A DNA stretch of 64,000 bases from Tatumella saanichensis (GCF_000439375.1 NZ_ATMI01000053.1:1-64000); one strand, 5' to 3'. Positions 8,963 through 17,973 are shown, numbered from the stretch's first letter. The notes: generated by a model not told the origin, from the sequence alone. Translations and numbers: made by a program.

Positions 8963-10027
8963 TTATAACGCCTGCAACGCGGTACACATATCCTGATGTA
9001 TATCGTGCAACAAGGTCTCTGTTGTTTCCCAACTGATACAGGCATCAGTCACCGAGACACCGTAGCGCATCTCTGCCCGTGGTTGTTCCGAAGACTGATT
9101 CCCTTCATGAAGATGACTCTCAAGCATCAGACCCATAATGGCACGGTTACCGTCTTTGATTTGTGCCATGACGGATTCAGCCACCAGAGTCTGACGGCGG
9201 AAGTCTTTATTCGAATTCCCGTGGCTACAATCTACCATTAATGCCGGTTTCAGACCCGCCTTCTGCATCTCTTTTTCACAGGCCGCAACGTCTTCTGGCC
9301 CGTAGTTCGGTACTTTTCCGCCACGGAGGATCACATGCCCATCCGGATTACCGCGGGTCTGTAACAGCGATACCTGCCCTGCTTGGTTAATCCCCATAAA
9401 GCGGTGTGGCATTGCTGCGGCTTGCATCGCATTGATAGCCGTACTCAGGCTACCATCAGTACCGTTTTTAAAGCCGATTGGTAGGGAGAGGCCGGAGGCC
9501 ATTTCCCGGTGGGTCTGAGATTCAGTGGTACGGGCACCGATCGCTGCCCAACTGAATAAATCGCCGAGGTATTGCGGGGTATTCGGGTCCAAAGCTTCGG
9601 TCGCCAGCGGTAATCCCATTTCTACCAACTTAACCAATAATTCACGTGCAATTTTCAGCCCCTGCTCAACATCGAATGAGCCATCCATATGTGGGTCATT
9701 GATAAGCCCCTTCCAACCTACGGTGGTACGCGGCTTTTCGAAATAGACCCGCATCACTAGACAGAGGCTATCGCTGTAACGATCGGCCAGCACCTTGTAG
9801 CGTTGTGCATACTCAATAGCCGCGTCAGGATCGTGAACAGAGCAAGGACCACACACCACTAACAGGCGCTTGTCACGCCCTGCGATAATGTCAGAAATTA
9901 CCTTCCGCGAAGCAGAAATCTGCTGCTGCTGCGCGTCGCTCAGCGGAAACAGTGCTTTTAGCTGATCCGGGGTCATCATTACCCGCTCTTCGGTAATGTG
10001 TACATTATTCAGTGCATCTTTTTGCAT
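8963..10027 (-). CDS. aroF: AroF, tyrosine-sensitive DAHP synthase
   Basis: This 354-residue class I DAHP synthase condenses PEP and erythrose 4-phosphate, the first shikimate step. The N-terminus MQKDALNNVHITEE is nearly that of E. coli AroF, which distinguishes it from AroG and AroH; the conserved Asn near position 8 is linked to tyrosine binding. CGPCS, GARTTESQ and KNGTDG are present. A longer start at 10036 is rejected because that ATG is part of the ribosome binding site AGGATG; the ATG at 10027 follows it by 8 bases. It is the first gene of the aroF-tyrA operon. Confidence 0.98.
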   Translation of the reverse strand: MQKDALNNVHITEERVMMTPDQLKALFPLSDAQQQQISASRKVISDIIAGRDKRLLVVCGPCSVHDPDAAIEYAQRYKVLADRYSDSLCLVMRVYFEKPRTTVGWKGLINDPHMDGSFDVEQGLKIARELLVKLVEMGLPLATEALDPNTPQYLGDLFSWAAIGARTTESQTHREMASGLSLPIGFKNGTDGSLSTAINAMQAAAMPHRFMGINQAGQVSLLQTRGNPDGHVILRGGKVPNYGPEDVAACEKEMQKAGLKPALMVDCSHGNSNKDFRRQTLVAESVMAQIKDGNRAIMGLMLESHLHEGNQSSEQPRAEMRYGVSVTDACISWETTETLLHDIHQDMCTALQAL

Positions 10028-10081
10028 GATTAGCATCCTGTTGTATGACGGCTCTTGCCTGACGCGGGTTAGCGCAGAGAC

Positions 10082-10109
10082 AGCCTACCACAGAGAGTAA
10101 AGTTTTCAA
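10082..10109 (-). promoter_or_regulatory. aroF-tyrA promoter
   Basis: The minus strand has -35 TTGAAA (10104-10109) and a -10-like TAGGCT (10082-10087) with a 16-bp spacer. The E. coli aroF promoter also uses TTGAAA at -35. TyrR boxes lie directly upstream. Confidence 0.7.
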
Positions 10110-10117
10110 TCCATCGG

Positions 10118-10135
10118 TGTACCATAATGTTTACA
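10118..10135 (-). promoter_or_regulatory. TyrR box 1 upstream of aroF
   Basis: TGTACC-N6-TTTACA matches the TyrR consensus TGTAAA-N6-TTTACA in 10 of 12 specified bases. It starts 9 bp upstream of the -35, a repressing position. Confidence 0.75.
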
Positions 10136-10168
10136 GCTGGCATTTAATATCGACCAAATACAAACAAG

Positions 10169-10186
10169 TGTAAATATTACTTTGCA
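10169..10186 (-). promoter_or_regulatory. TyrR box 2 upstream of aroF
   Basis: TGTAAA-N6-TTTGCA matches the TyrR consensus in 11 of 12 specified bases. It lies 51 bp from box 1, about five helical turns, allowing cooperative hexamer binding as described for E. coli aroF. Confidence 0.75.
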
Positions 10187-10292
10187 ACCTTAATGGTAAC
10201 TGTTTGAAATAATTGATAGCTGAGATTTGAAAACGATGTTTTTTTTTGCGGAGAAAACAGCGAGTGGATATGAAAAGAGGTCAGGGAAAGAA

Positions 10293-10313
10293 GAGGCCCT
10301 GTGCAAGGGCCTC
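10293..10313 (-). terminator. Stem-loop terminator after the amino-acid binding protein gene
   Basis: Stem GAGGCCCT (10293-10300) pairs with AGGGCCTC (10306-10313) around 5 bases. In the minus direction it is followed by a T/C-rich stretch (TTCTTT), so it probably terminates the gene ending at 10329. Confidence 0.6.
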
Positions 10314-10328
10314 AGTCAATTAAACAGA

Positions 10329-11111
10329 TTACGGCTTCACGCTGACATCAATACCTGGAAAGTATTTAGCCGCCAGCTTGGTAACCGTACCGTTTTTCTG
10401 CACGGTAGTAATAGCGCTGTCCAGTTCCTGCTTGAGTGCTGTGTCACCCTTACGCAGACCATAACCAATTCCGCTGCCCAGGATGACATCGTCTTCCAGA
10501 GGTTTGCCGACAAAAGCAAAGCCTTTACCCTGCGGCTTATCCAAGAATCCGGCTTGGCCCGCGGCAGACATCACTACCGTTCCATCAAGACGACCGGCTA
10601 CCATATCGTTATACACTTGGTTCTGATCTTGGTAAGAGACGACATTGACCCCCTGACGCTCCCAATGCTGTTTGGCATAGGTTTCTTGGATAGAGCCCTG
10701 CAATACACCAATATTCTTCCCTTTCAGAGAGCTAATATTGGCATCTTTAATAACCCCGGTTTTAGCCACCAGCATGGTCGGGATACGGTAAATCGGCTGA
10801 GTGAAATCAATGCTCTTTTCACGCTCGGCCGTGATGTTCATTGAAGAGTTGATCGCATCAAATTTTTTCGCTTCCAGCGCCGGTATCAGGGCATCGAAGC
10901 TGCTTTCAACCCATTGACACTTCACTTTTGCGCTCTGGCAGATCGCATTACCTAAATCGATATCAAAGCCCTGTAACTGACCTTGGGCATTACGGCTTTC
11001 AAATGGCGGATACTGCGATTCCAAACCGTAACGTAATGTTCCCTCCGCAAAGGCATGGAATGCGGTACATAGGCCTAAGGCCACCCACACGGCTTTCATT
11101 TTATTTTGCAT
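10329..11111 (-). CDS. Periplasmic amino-acid binding protein, ArgT/HisJ/ArtJ-like, solitary
   Basis: This 260-residue protein has a signal peptide ending AFA-EG near residue 22 and then a type-II periplasmic binding fold of SBP family 3 (LRYGLESQYPPFES, GFDIDLGNAIC, FDALIPALEAKKFDAI, MNITAEREKSIDFTQP). This pattern is typical of basic-amino-acid binders (lysine/arginine/ornithine/histidine). AGGA precedes the ATG closely. No ABC permease or ATPase lies beside it. Its neighbour is a PLP aminotransferase 99 bp upstream on the same strand, and a LysR regulator beyond, so it may borrow another system's membrane complex. The substrate is not determined. Confidence 0.82.
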   Translation of the reverse strand: MQNKMKAVWVALGLCTAFHAFAEGTLRYGLESQYPPFESRNAQGQLQGFDIDLGNAICQSAKVKCQWVESSFDALIPALEAKKFDAINSSMNITAEREKSIDFTQPIYRIPTMLVAKTGVIKDANISSLKGKNIGVLQGSIQETYAKQHWERQGVNVVSYQDQNQVYNDMVAGRLDGTVVMSAAGQAGFLDKPQGKGFAFVGKPLEDDVILGSGIGYGLRKGDTALKQELDSAITTVQKNGTVTKLAAKYFPGIDVSVKP

Positions 11112-11210
11112 AGTCCTGTAACCCTGATAGTGATGGTTATTATTTTTCCCAGTGACGGGTAGTGATTGTGATCGGTCGTGGGCCTACGCTCTGCCAGGCC
11201 CGTGGGCGCA

Positions 11211-12377
11211 TCACAGCATGAAGCGACACAGTGCTTCAGCACCTGCCAGTAAGGTGTTATCGTCCTTAGCAAATGACAAACGGATAAACTTGTTATCAGT
11301 ACCGTCGGTATAGAAGGCTGACAGAGGAATAGTCGCCACACCGCACTCGGTAATCAGACGCTTAACAATATCACTGTCCGCATCCTGACTTAAATGTCCG
11401 TAACCCGCCAACATAAAAAAAGACCCTTGTGACGGCAGCAGTTGGAAAGGAGAGTCCACCAACAACGATGCCAGTAAATCCCTTTTCTTTTGATATAACG
11501 CAGCTAAGCCCAGATAATGTTCCGGATGTTGCAGGTACTCTGCGAAGCCCCATTGCATTGGTGTATCCGCGGAGAACATCATAAACTGATGGATTTTAAT
11601 CACTTCATCCATAATGTCGGCTGGAGCCAAGCAGTAGCCTACCCGCCAGCCCGTCACATGGAAGGTTTTACCAAACGATGAAACGATGACGCTACGCTCT
11701 GCTAACGAGGGGTGAGTCGCCATGCTGAAATGTTTATGACCATCAAACAGCACATGCTCATACACTTCATCAGACAAGATCACGATATCGGTATCCCGTG
11801 TTAATCTATCCAGTTGCTGCAGATCGTCCGCGGTCAGAACCTGGCTACCAGGGTTGTGCGGACTGTTAATAATGATCATCCGCGTTTTCGGCGTAATGGC
11901 CGCTGCCACCTGCTGCCAGTCAATCCTAAACTCCGGCACCGTCAGTTTCAGGCCTACCGGCGTCGCACCCTGCAGGCGGACGATAGGCGCATAGCTGTCG
12001 AAGGCCGGTTCAAAGAAAATAACCTCATCCCCCTGATGAACCAACGCAGAAATCGCCATAAACAACCCCTGGCTGGCACTGCCGGTGACCAGGACCTCGC
12101 TACCCGGATCATAGTCACGGCCATATAACGCGCTGACTTTGCCGGCAATTTCCTCACGTAAGACCAATAATCCCGCCATTGGTGCATACTGGTTATGGCC
12201 CGCCTCCATCGCCTGGCTCACTGCACGTACCAGCTGGGGATCGCAGGGGAAGTTTGGGGCACCCTGAGAAAGATTGATCGCCTTGTGTCGAGCCGACAGA
12301 TCGCCGATCACCGTAAAAATGGTAGTCCCGACATCTGGGAGCTTGGAAGACAACGACACAGCGGAAGGGATAGACAT
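11211..12377 (-). CDS. PLP-dependent aminotransferase, methionine/aromatic class (MtnE/YbdL-like)
   Basis: This 388-residue fold-type I class I/II aminotransferase has NSPHNPG near 171, the PLP-phosphate region SDEVYEH near 202-208, and the Schiff-base lysine in SSFGKTF at K237. It is clearly a paralogue of the protein at 32070-33230 (same SKLPxxGTTIF start, INLSQG, NQYAPM, GKTFHxTGW), but the sequences are well diverged. By similarity it should transaminate methionine or related amino acids with 2-oxo acids, possibly glutamine as donor. It shares its strand with an amino-acid binding protein and diverges from a LysR regulator. Confidence 0.85.
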   Translation of the reverse strand: MSIPSAVSLSSKLPDVGTTIFTVIGDLSARHKAINLSQGAPNFPCDPQLVRAVSQAMEAGHNQYAPMAGLLVLREEIAGKVSALYGRDYDPGSEVLVTGSASQGLFMAISALVHQGDEVIFFEPAFDSYAPIVRLQGATPVGLKLTVPEFRIDWQQVAAAITPKTRMIIINSPHNPGSQVLTADDLQQLDRLTRDTDIVILSDEVYEHVLFDGHKHFSMATHPSLAERSVIVSSFGKTFHVTGWRVGYCLAPADIMDEVIKIHQFMMFSADTPMQWGFAEYLQHPEHYLGLAALYQKKRDLLASLLVDSPFQLLPSQGSFFMLAGYGHLSQDADSDIVKRLITECGVATIPLSAFYTDGTDNKFIRLSFAKDDNTLLAGAEALCRFML

Positions 12378-12461
12378 TATTCACTCCTAAGTGATGGCGA
12401 CAGTGAGCTTGGAATAATGAGCTATTCAACGGCTACACCAATAGGAGCACAAGCGAAATGT

Positions 12462-12475
12462 TGGCATAATAGCCA
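12462..12475. promoter_or_regulatory. Inverted repeat, candidate LysR-type operator
   Basis: TGGC-N6-GCCA lies 27 bp before the LysR gene start and 84 bp from the divergent aminotransferase start. Dyads of this size in a shared divergent promoter are typical for LysR-family autoregulation. Function is inferred from position only. Confidence 0.45.
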
Positions 12476-12502
12476 TGAGTTTTTTGCATAGCTGAGGGAG
12501 CC

Positions 12503-13426
12503 ATGTCTAGACGCGACTTACCCATCAACGGACTACAAACATTTTTGGTCACCGCCCGTTACTTAAACCTAACTCGGGCGGCGACAGAGTTATGCATTAC
12601 TCAGAGTGCGGTCAGTCGGCAAATCATTGCATTGGAAGCCTGGTTTGGCTTTCCATTATTTCATCGTCATGCCCGTGGTCTGACACTGACCCCTGGGGGA
12701 GAACGTCTATTACCCAAATTAGGTTCGTTACTGGAACAACTGTACCGTCTTACCGATGATGTCCGACAAGCACCACGTCAGCTACGATTGAAAGCACCAA
12801 GTTGCGCGATGCGCTGGCTAGTACCGAAACTGGTCAGTTTCGAACAACAGTATCCGAATATTCATGTGGCGCTGACCACCACCCTCGACCACCGACGCCG
12901 GCTGGAAGATTTTGATGCAGCCATTATCTATGGCCATGATGAAAACGAAGGGACCAAATTATTCGATGAAGAGCTAACACCGGTGATGGCCAGCCATTTT
13001 TCTTCTGCTGATCCTACTCTGGCCCTACAGCAACTTACCTTTTTACATCCGACCCGTGATACCCGTGACTGGCAACTGTGGCTGAAGCACAGCCCCCTAA
13101 AAGCTACAATGTTGCGCAACCAGCACTTCGATACCATGGATCTGGCACTGAATGCCGCCTGTCAGGGGTTTGGGATTGCGATTGCGGATATTCGCCTTGC
13201 AGAGCCTGAAATCACGCAGGGACGGCTGGTAGCCCCTTATACACAAAGAGTAAGAACCGGGGCGTCTTATCGGTTATTACAGCCACCGGAAAGTGTTCAG
13301 GATGAGAATCAGCAACGGCTAGTTCATTGGTTAAGTCAGGCAGATAGACAAATAACGGGCAGTAAAAAGCCCACTCAGGTCTTCCTGGCGGGCTTTGATG
13401 GCGTTAGTGCTGAAACGCCTGATTGA
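12503..13426 (+). CDS. LysR-family transcriptional regulator (GcvA-like)
   Basis: This 307-residue protein has an N-terminal winged helix-turn-helix at about 9-66 (LQTFLVTARYLNLTRAATEL, TQSAVSRQIIALE) and a LysR effector domain. The order and LxAPxxxxxWLVPxL pattern after the linker resemble the GcvA subgroup. It diverges from the aminotransferase/binding-protein pair, which it probably controls in response to an amino acid. Its 3' end contains a hairpin that works as terminator for the opposite strand, and its last 23 bp overlap the end of the convergent gene. Confidence 0.9.
   Translation: MSRRDLPINGLQTFLVTARYLNLTRAATELCITQSAVSRQIIALEAWFGFPLFHRHARGLTLTPGGERLLPKLGSLLEQLYRLTDDVRQAPRQLRLKAPSCAMRWLVPKLVSFEQQYPNIHVALTTTLDHRRRLEDFDAAIIYGHDENEGTKLFDEELTPVMASHFSSADPTLALQQLTFLHPTRDTRDWQLWLKHSPLKATMLRNQHFDTMDLALNAACQGFGIAIADIRLAEPEITQGRLVAPYTQRVRTGASYRLLQPPESVQDENQQRLVHWLSQADRQITGSKKPTQVFLAGFDGVSAETPD
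13364..13396 (-). terminator. Terminator of the RcnB-like gene, inside the lysR 3' end
   Basis: AAAGCCC and GGGCTTT form an outer stem, with an inner CAGG/CCTG stem. On the minus strand it is followed by T5. It lies just past the stop of the gene at 13404 and falls within codons of the convergent LysR gene. Confidence 0.7.
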
Positions 13427-13928
13427 GGATAATTGAGGTGATTACCCCAGTGGCAATAGCCACTAACACATAGTTGCCGTTGATATACGACCAACGGTTA
13501 CCCGGTGGGGGGGCCGGTAAGCCGCGTCCGCGCCAGTCATCAACTCGATAGTGCGGGCCGTAGAAGCCAGCAGGCATCGGCCGCCCAGGAGCGAAGCGAT
13601 GACCGCGCCAGGCGAAATCACCGCCGTGACGATGTTCATGCCAACGCGGTCCACCGCCTGGACCGCCATGCGGGTTGCCAAAACCACCATGATGGGGACC
13701 GTCGGCAAAGCGATCAGCGCCACCATAAGGACCAGAAGGACCGCCATGATGTCCACCTGGACCACCTTGCTCCCCTCCCGGTCCACCATGATGTCCGTCA
13801 TGACCACCACGGGGACTACCACCGTCCTGATGCCACGGGCCTGGCTGATCAGCACTGGCTGGGAAAACGCTCAGTGCGCTGCTGACTAACACAGTGGCAC
13901 TCAATAGCGCACAGGTAAGTTTTTTCAT
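13404..13928 (-). CDS. RcnB-family periplasmic protein with His/Gly-rich region
   Basis: This 174-residue protein has a signal peptide (cleavage near ASA-DQ, residue 26). Residues about 30-100 are a low-complexity tract dense in Gly, His and Pro (repeats of GGPGG and HHGG). The C-terminal RcnB domain (about 120-174) has YRVDDWRGRGLPAPPPG, then WxxINGNYVLVAIATGVI. RcnB of E. coli is a periplasmic protein that affects nickel/cobalt levels with the RcnA exporter. The His-rich tract suggests metal binding, but no metal exporter lies nearby. A second RcnB-family gene lies 41 bp upstream on the same strand. Confidence 0.85.
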   Translation of the reverse strand: MKKLTCALLSATVLVSSALSVFPASADQPGPWHQDGGSPRGGHDGHHGGPGGEQGGPGGHHGGPSGPYGGADRFADGPHHGGFGNPHGGPGGGPRWHEHRHGGDFAWRGHRFAPGRPMPAGFYGPHYRVDDWRGRGLPAPPPGNRWSYINGNYVLVAIATGVITSIILNQAFQH

Positions 13929-13969
13929 CGTTTATCCTCCGGAAATGGTGATCCGGTGTACTTCATTTA

Positions 13970-14425
13970 TCAGTGCGAGACCGCACCGTTAAGAATAATT
14001 GAGGTAATAATGCCAGTGGCCGCCGCCATCAGGACATAGTTACCGTTAACCGCCGCCCAGTAGTGCCCCTGAGGTGGCTGTGTCAGGCCACGCGCACGCC
14101 AGTCATTAACACGGTATTGATCACCACGGTAAGGTTTTGGCATCGCATGGCCACGACGGAAATTGTTGCCGTGGAATTCAAAGCGCTCACCCTGACGGAA
14201 TTCGCGATGCTGCTGAGGACCGTGGTCCTGGGAGCGGTGTTGTTGCATCCCTTGCATCCCTTGCATGCCTTTCATTCTCTGCATATCGCCGTGAGGTTGT
14301 CCCTGTTGCGCAGCATGCGGTAGCGGCTGCCCTGGTTGATCACCCGGTTCAGCCATCGCTGACGTCATCACAGCACCATTAGCAATCAGTAAACCGGTCA
14401 ATAAAGCCACTGTTGTACGTTTCAT
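13970..14425 (-). CDS. RcnB-family periplasmic protein (second copy)
   Basis: This 151-residue protein has a signal peptide (cleavage near AMA-EP, residue 25), a Gln/Met/His-rich middle with the short repeat MQGMQGMQ, and a C-terminal RcnB domain with YRVNDWRARGLTQPPQG and AVNGNYVLMAAATGIITSI. The C-terminal 50 residues align with the downstream neighbour, while the middles differ: Met/Gln here, Gly/His there. The pair looks like a tandem duplication with diverged metal-ligand tracts. Function beyond the family name is not known. Confidence 0.85.
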   Translation of the reverse strand: MKRTTVALLTGLLIANGAVMTSAMAEPGDQPGQPLPHAAQQGQPHGDMQRMKGMQGMQGMQQHRSQDHGPQQHREFRQGERFEFHGNNFRRGHAMPKPYRGDQYRVNDWRARGLTQPPQGHYWAAVNGNYVLMAAATGIITSIILNGAVSH

Positions 14426-14599
14426 CGTATTTATTCCTTTATCAAGAGATGCTTATCACTATGAGGGATGGCCGACCGGAAAACAGGAAGAAAAATCCTG
14501 GATTAAAACCGCAGAGTGTGAGGATCCATTGCAGCAAGGAGTGTTTTTAACGTAATCCTTACAGCACTACAGCCGTTAGGCGATTGGAGGGTATATTAC

Positions 14600-14625
14600 T
14601 CACAGCCCGCAGTCGCGGGCTGTGA
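14600..14625 (-). other. Stem-loop after proA
   Basis: A 10-bp perfect stem CACAGCCCGC/GCGGGCTGTG with a 4-base loop lies 13 bases past the proA stop. No T run follows on either strand, so it may protect the 3' end or act with Rho rather than as an intrinsic terminator. Confidence 0.5.
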
Positions 14626-14637
14626 AAAGTAAGAGGA

Positions 14638-15891
14638 TCAGCGACGTAATGTATCGTCACCCCAGGCAACCCATTTATAGGTGGTCAAAGCTTCCAGTCC
14701 CATCGGCCCTCGGGCATGGAGTTTCTGAGTACTGACCGCCACTTCGGCACCTAGCCCAAACTGGCCGCCGTCGGTAAAACGGGTACTGGCATTAACATAA
14801 ACTGCCGAGGAGTCCACCAGATCAACAAAGTTGCTAGCATTTTTCAGGCTGCGGGTCAGGATACCGTCCGAATGTTGGGTACCATGCTCGCGGATATGGC
14901 TCACCGCCTGTGCCAGTGAATCAACGTATTTAACATTGAGGTCTAGGGACAGCCATTCATCATCATAGTCAGCAGCCTTGACGGCCACCACTTCCGGCAG
15001 AAAAGTCCGCACTGCGTCAATAATATTGGTATCCGCATGCAGTGTGATCCCTTCTTCTGCCATACGCTGACAAAATGCAGGCAGGAAGATTTCCGCAATG
15101 TTTTTATCGATCAGCAGTGTTTCCAGTGAGTTACAGGCACTTGGACGCTGCTTTTTCGCATTGACGATAATATCGAGCGCGACCTCAGTGTCCATGGTGT
15201 CATCAACATATAAATGACAAACACCGATACCGCCGGTGATCACCGGAATGGTCGATTGTTCACGACATAGCTTGTGCAGGCCTGCGCCGCCACGTGGGAT
15301 CAACATATCAATGTAACGATCCATCTTCAGCATTTCGGCCACCAACTGACGATCTGGGTTATCGATCGCCTGAACGGCTCCTGCTGGCAGACCATGCAAC
15401 TTCAAGGCATTCTGGATCACACCAACGGTGGCAGCATTGGTTTTGCAAGTCTCTTTCCCCCCACGCAGGATCACTGCATTGCCGGTTTTCAGGCACAATG
15501 AGGCAACATCTACCGTCACATTAGGACGAGCTTCATAGATGACCCCGACCACTCCCAGAGGCACACGGCGACGCTCAATGCGTAACCCACTCTCAAGCAC
15601 CCCGCCATCCATAATCTGACCCACGGGATCTGCTAAGTTACAGACCTGACGGACATCGTCGGCAATGCCCTTTAACCGCTCTGGCGTCAACGTCAGGCGA
15701 TCCAGCAATGCTTCACCCATGCCGTTAGCTCGAGCTTGCGCCACGTCATCATCGTTAGCCGCCAAGATCACGGCAGACTCTTTCTCCAACTGTCCGGCAA
15801 TAGTCAGCAGCACTTGGTTTTTTTGTTCGGTAGTTAGCGTCGCCAGCTGATAAGATGCCTCACGCGCCGCTTTACCCATCGATTCCAGCAT
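14638..15891 (-). CDS. proA: ProA, gamma-glutamyl phosphate reductase
   Basis: The 417-residue length matches E. coli ProA. It belongs to the aldehyde-dehydrogenase superfamily and reduces gamma-glutamyl phosphate to the semialdehyde with NADPH, the second step of proline synthesis. Conserved segments include [22 protein letters not shown], the catalytic-cysteine region [13 protein letters not shown], and [28 protein letters not shown]. It follows proB with a 9-bp gap, so the two form one operon, and the two enzymes act as a complex. Confidence 0.98.
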   Translation of the reverse strand: MLESMGKAAREASYQLATLTTEQKNQVLLTIAGQLEKESAVILAANDDDVAQARANGMGEALLDRLTLTPERLKGIADDVRQVCNLADPVGQIMDGGVLESGLRIERRRVPLGVVGVIYEARPNVTVDVASLCLKTGNAVILRGGKETCKTNAATVGVIQNALKLHGLPAGAVQAIDNPDRQLVAEMLKMDRYIDMLIPRGGAGLHKLCREQSTIPVITGGIGVCHLYVDDTMDTEVALDIIVNAKKQRPSACNSLETLLIDKNIAEIFLPAFCQRMAEEGITLHADTNIIDAVRTFLPEVVAVKAADYDDEWLSLDLNVKYVDSLAQAVSHIREHGTQHSDGILTRSLKNASNFVDLVDSSAVYVNASTRFTDGGQFGLGAEVAVSTQKLHARGPMGLEALTTYKWVAWGDDTLRR

Positions 15892-15900
15892 GATAATTCC

Positions 15901-17004
15901 TTAACTTACAATCATATCGTCACGGTGAACCGCAACCGAACCGTATTCGTAGCCCAATATTTCACTGATTTGCTGGCTGTGATAACCGGCAATCATTCGT
16001 AAGGCATCGCTGTTATAGCGTGACACACCGTGGGCAATATCTTTGCCCTGCTCACTGCGGATCGAGATCACTTCGCCGCGAGAGAAATCTCCCTGCACCT
16101 GACGAATACCTTTCGGCAACAGAGAACTTCCGCGCTCCAGCAAAGCGGTCAGGGCACCATCGTCAATGATCACCGAGCCGGCGGGCGGTGCGCCAAACAG
16201 CCAGTGCTTACGGTTTTCCAGTGGATTTTTCTGGGCGTGGAACAAGGTTCCGGCCGGCTGGCCGTTTAACACTTCACTGATAAGCTCAGGTTCACTGCCG
16301 CTGGCAATGATCACATCAATACCGGCACGACAGGCCACATCTGCCGCCTGAAGTTTCGTCGCCATACCGCCGGTGCCGAGGCCGGAAACACTGCCACCGG
16401 CAATCATCCGCAGTTCATCATCAATAACATGGACATCAGTGATCAGGCTGGCATCTGGATTACTGCGCGGATCTGCGGTAAACAGTCCACGCTGATCGGT
16501 CAGCAGCAATAATTTATCGGCACCGGAAAGAATAGCCGCCAATGCCGACAAATTATCATTATCACCGACTTTGATCTCCGCCGTCGCAACCGCGTCATTT
16601 TCATTGATAACAGGGATAATCTGGTTTTCCAGCAGAGCATGTAGCATGTCATGGGCATTCAGAAAGCGCTCACGATCTTCCATATCGGCACGGGTCAGTA
16701 ACATCTGTCCGACATGCAGGCCATAAATACCGAATAACTGTTCCCATAGCTGAATCAACTGACTCTGACCAACCGCAGCCAGCAGCTGTTTAGACGCAAT
16801 GGTGGGGGGCAGTTCGGGGTATCCCAGATGTTCACGTCCGGCAGCAATCGCTCCAGAGGTCACAATAACAATCCGATGGCCAGCACTGATCGCCTGCGCG
16901 CATTGCCGTACCAGTTCCAGAATGTGTGCACGATCAAGCCGACGTGAGCCGCCGGTGAGCACGCTGGTTCCCAATTTGACCACTAGGGTCTGACTGCCAC
17001 TCAT
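15901..17004 (-). CDS. proB: ProB, glutamate 5-kinase
   Basis: With this start the protein is 367 residues, as in E. coli. An amino-acid-kinase domain covers about 1-260 ([47 protein letters not shown]), and a PUA domain sits at the C-terminus (about 278-360, FSRGEVISI). It phosphorylates glutamate and is feedback-inhibited by proline in the family. A longer start at 17016 overlaps its own ribosome binding site; AGGA at four bases before the ATG at 17004 decides the start. In E. coli phoE lies between crl and proB, but here only 508 bp of apparently non-coding DNA does. Confidence 0.98.
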   Translation of the reverse strand: MSGSQTLVVKLGTSVLTGGSRRLDRAHILELVRQCAQAISAGHRIVIVTSGAIAAGREHLGYPELPPTIASKQLLAAVGQSQLIQLWEQLFGIYGLHVGQMLLTRADMEDRERFLNAHDMLHALLENQIIPVINENDAVATAEIKVGDNDNLSALAAILSGADKLLLLTDQRGLFTADPRSNPDASLITDVHVIDDELRMIAGGSVSGLGTGGMATKLQAADVACRAGIDVIIASGSEPELISEVLNGQPAGTLFHAQKNPLENRKHWLFGAPPAGSVIIDDGALTALLERGSSLLPKGIRQVQGDFSRGEVISIRSEQGKDIAHGVSRYNSDALRMIAGYHSQQISEILGYEYGSVAVHRDDMIVS

Positions 17005-17016
17005 ATTTCCTACCAT

Positions 17017-17512
17017 TAAAAAGAGGTAAACAAACCTTCCTTTTAACAGGTGTCGCGTCGGAATCCAACACTTTATCTTAAGCCGCCCCCAGATTTAGGG
17101 CTGTCGCATGCGCCCTCAAGACCGTAGTTTTTTTTCATCCGTGGGTTACGCCACGACACCGTAACAGGACAAAAATACTGCTGACACAACCGGCTATCGC
17201 ACAGAGATGACCTCGTCCAACACGCAAGGTGATCTGGGCTCGCGAAGATAGCTGATTACGCAAGGTTAAAGTCGGGGCGGGTAGAAAGAGCCGGGTTAGC
17301 ACATCGAGCACGGACTCGATCTAGGCCACGGCATGGAAGAGTAAACAAAGAAGGGCTCACTGCGGTGAACTGAACACGATGGCTATCCGCGCTAAAGATG
17401 ACGTTTATAAGCATCCCGCATTCGTCGACAGCCCAATAAAGCCTCTGTATCAGGACGTTCGCTGACACACCCAACTGACAGGGGAAAGCCGAGAGCTCTC
17501 CCCAACGACTCA
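17017..17512. other. Gene-free interval between proB and crl (phoE position)
   Basis: About 500 bp with no gene I can recognise. A possible 85-codon minus-strand frame (17256-17513) abuts the crl stop but is rich in Cys, Arg and Ser with no family resemblance. The interval should hold the proBA promoter, which I could not assign. No tRNA-like cloverleaf was seen. In E. coli this place is occupied by the porin gene phoE. Confidence 0.6.
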
Positions 17513-17908
17513 TCAGTCCTCAACAATAATTTGTTCTGTACCCGGCTCTGGGATAAGTAAAATGTCCTGTTGATGCAGTGTGGCTTCAAGTCTTGGGAAA
17601 AAGGCCTGTAAGGTCTTTTCAACAGCCGCTTTATCCTCGGCTTTCTTTATATCCGTTTGCTGCCAAATCCCTTCTTTATCGAACAATCCATACGCATATT
17701 GATAAGTAAAATGCGCTTCTTTTGCTTCTACGGTCAGCCACCAGCCCCAGAACTCACGTTTATCGGGGGTAGGTTTTACATTGACACAAACCGCCAGACA
17801 ATCAAAAAAGAAACGTTGTGAATCACATTTATCTTCTCTGAGATAAGGTCCCAGCTCATTAAAACGTTTCAGAACACGGCCTCTGGGGTGTCCGCCAGGT
17901 AAAGTCAT
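17513..17908 (-). CDS. crl: Crl, sigma-S assembly factor
   Basis: With this start the protein is 131 residues (E. coli 133). Crl binds sigma-S and helps it join core RNA polymerase. The start MTLPGGHPRGRVLKRFNELGPY and the core RFFFDCLAVCVNVKPTP and EFWGWW match the family closely. The C-terminal third is more diverged. A longer frame from 18004 adds 32 residues with no family match; the GGAGG Shine-Dalgarno just before 17908 decides the start. It lies 65 bp after frsA on the same strand. Confidence 0.96.
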   Translation of the reverse strand: MTLPGGHPRGRVLKRFNELGPYLREDKCDSQRFFFDCLAVCVNVKPTPDKREFWGWWLTVEAKEAHFTYQYAYGLFDKEGIWQQTDIKKAEDKAAVEKTLQAFFPRLEATLHQQDILLIPEPGTEQIIVED

Positions 17909-17973
17909 TGCTAATCCTCCGGATGAATAAGGGTCAAGTTTTAGCAAACTTACAGATAATCGCAACCTATCTT

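Noticed and set aside
13463-13889. Several 110-130-codon frames overlapping the RcnB-like gene on both strands
   Set aside because: Made by the repetitive Gly/His codons of the real gene; none has a signal peptide or a recognisable domain.
17256-17513. 85-codon minus-strand frame just after crl
   Set aside because: No family resemblance and odd Cys/Arg/Ser composition. It abuts the crl stop, so coupling is possible, but a BLASTP search would be needed before calling it a gene.
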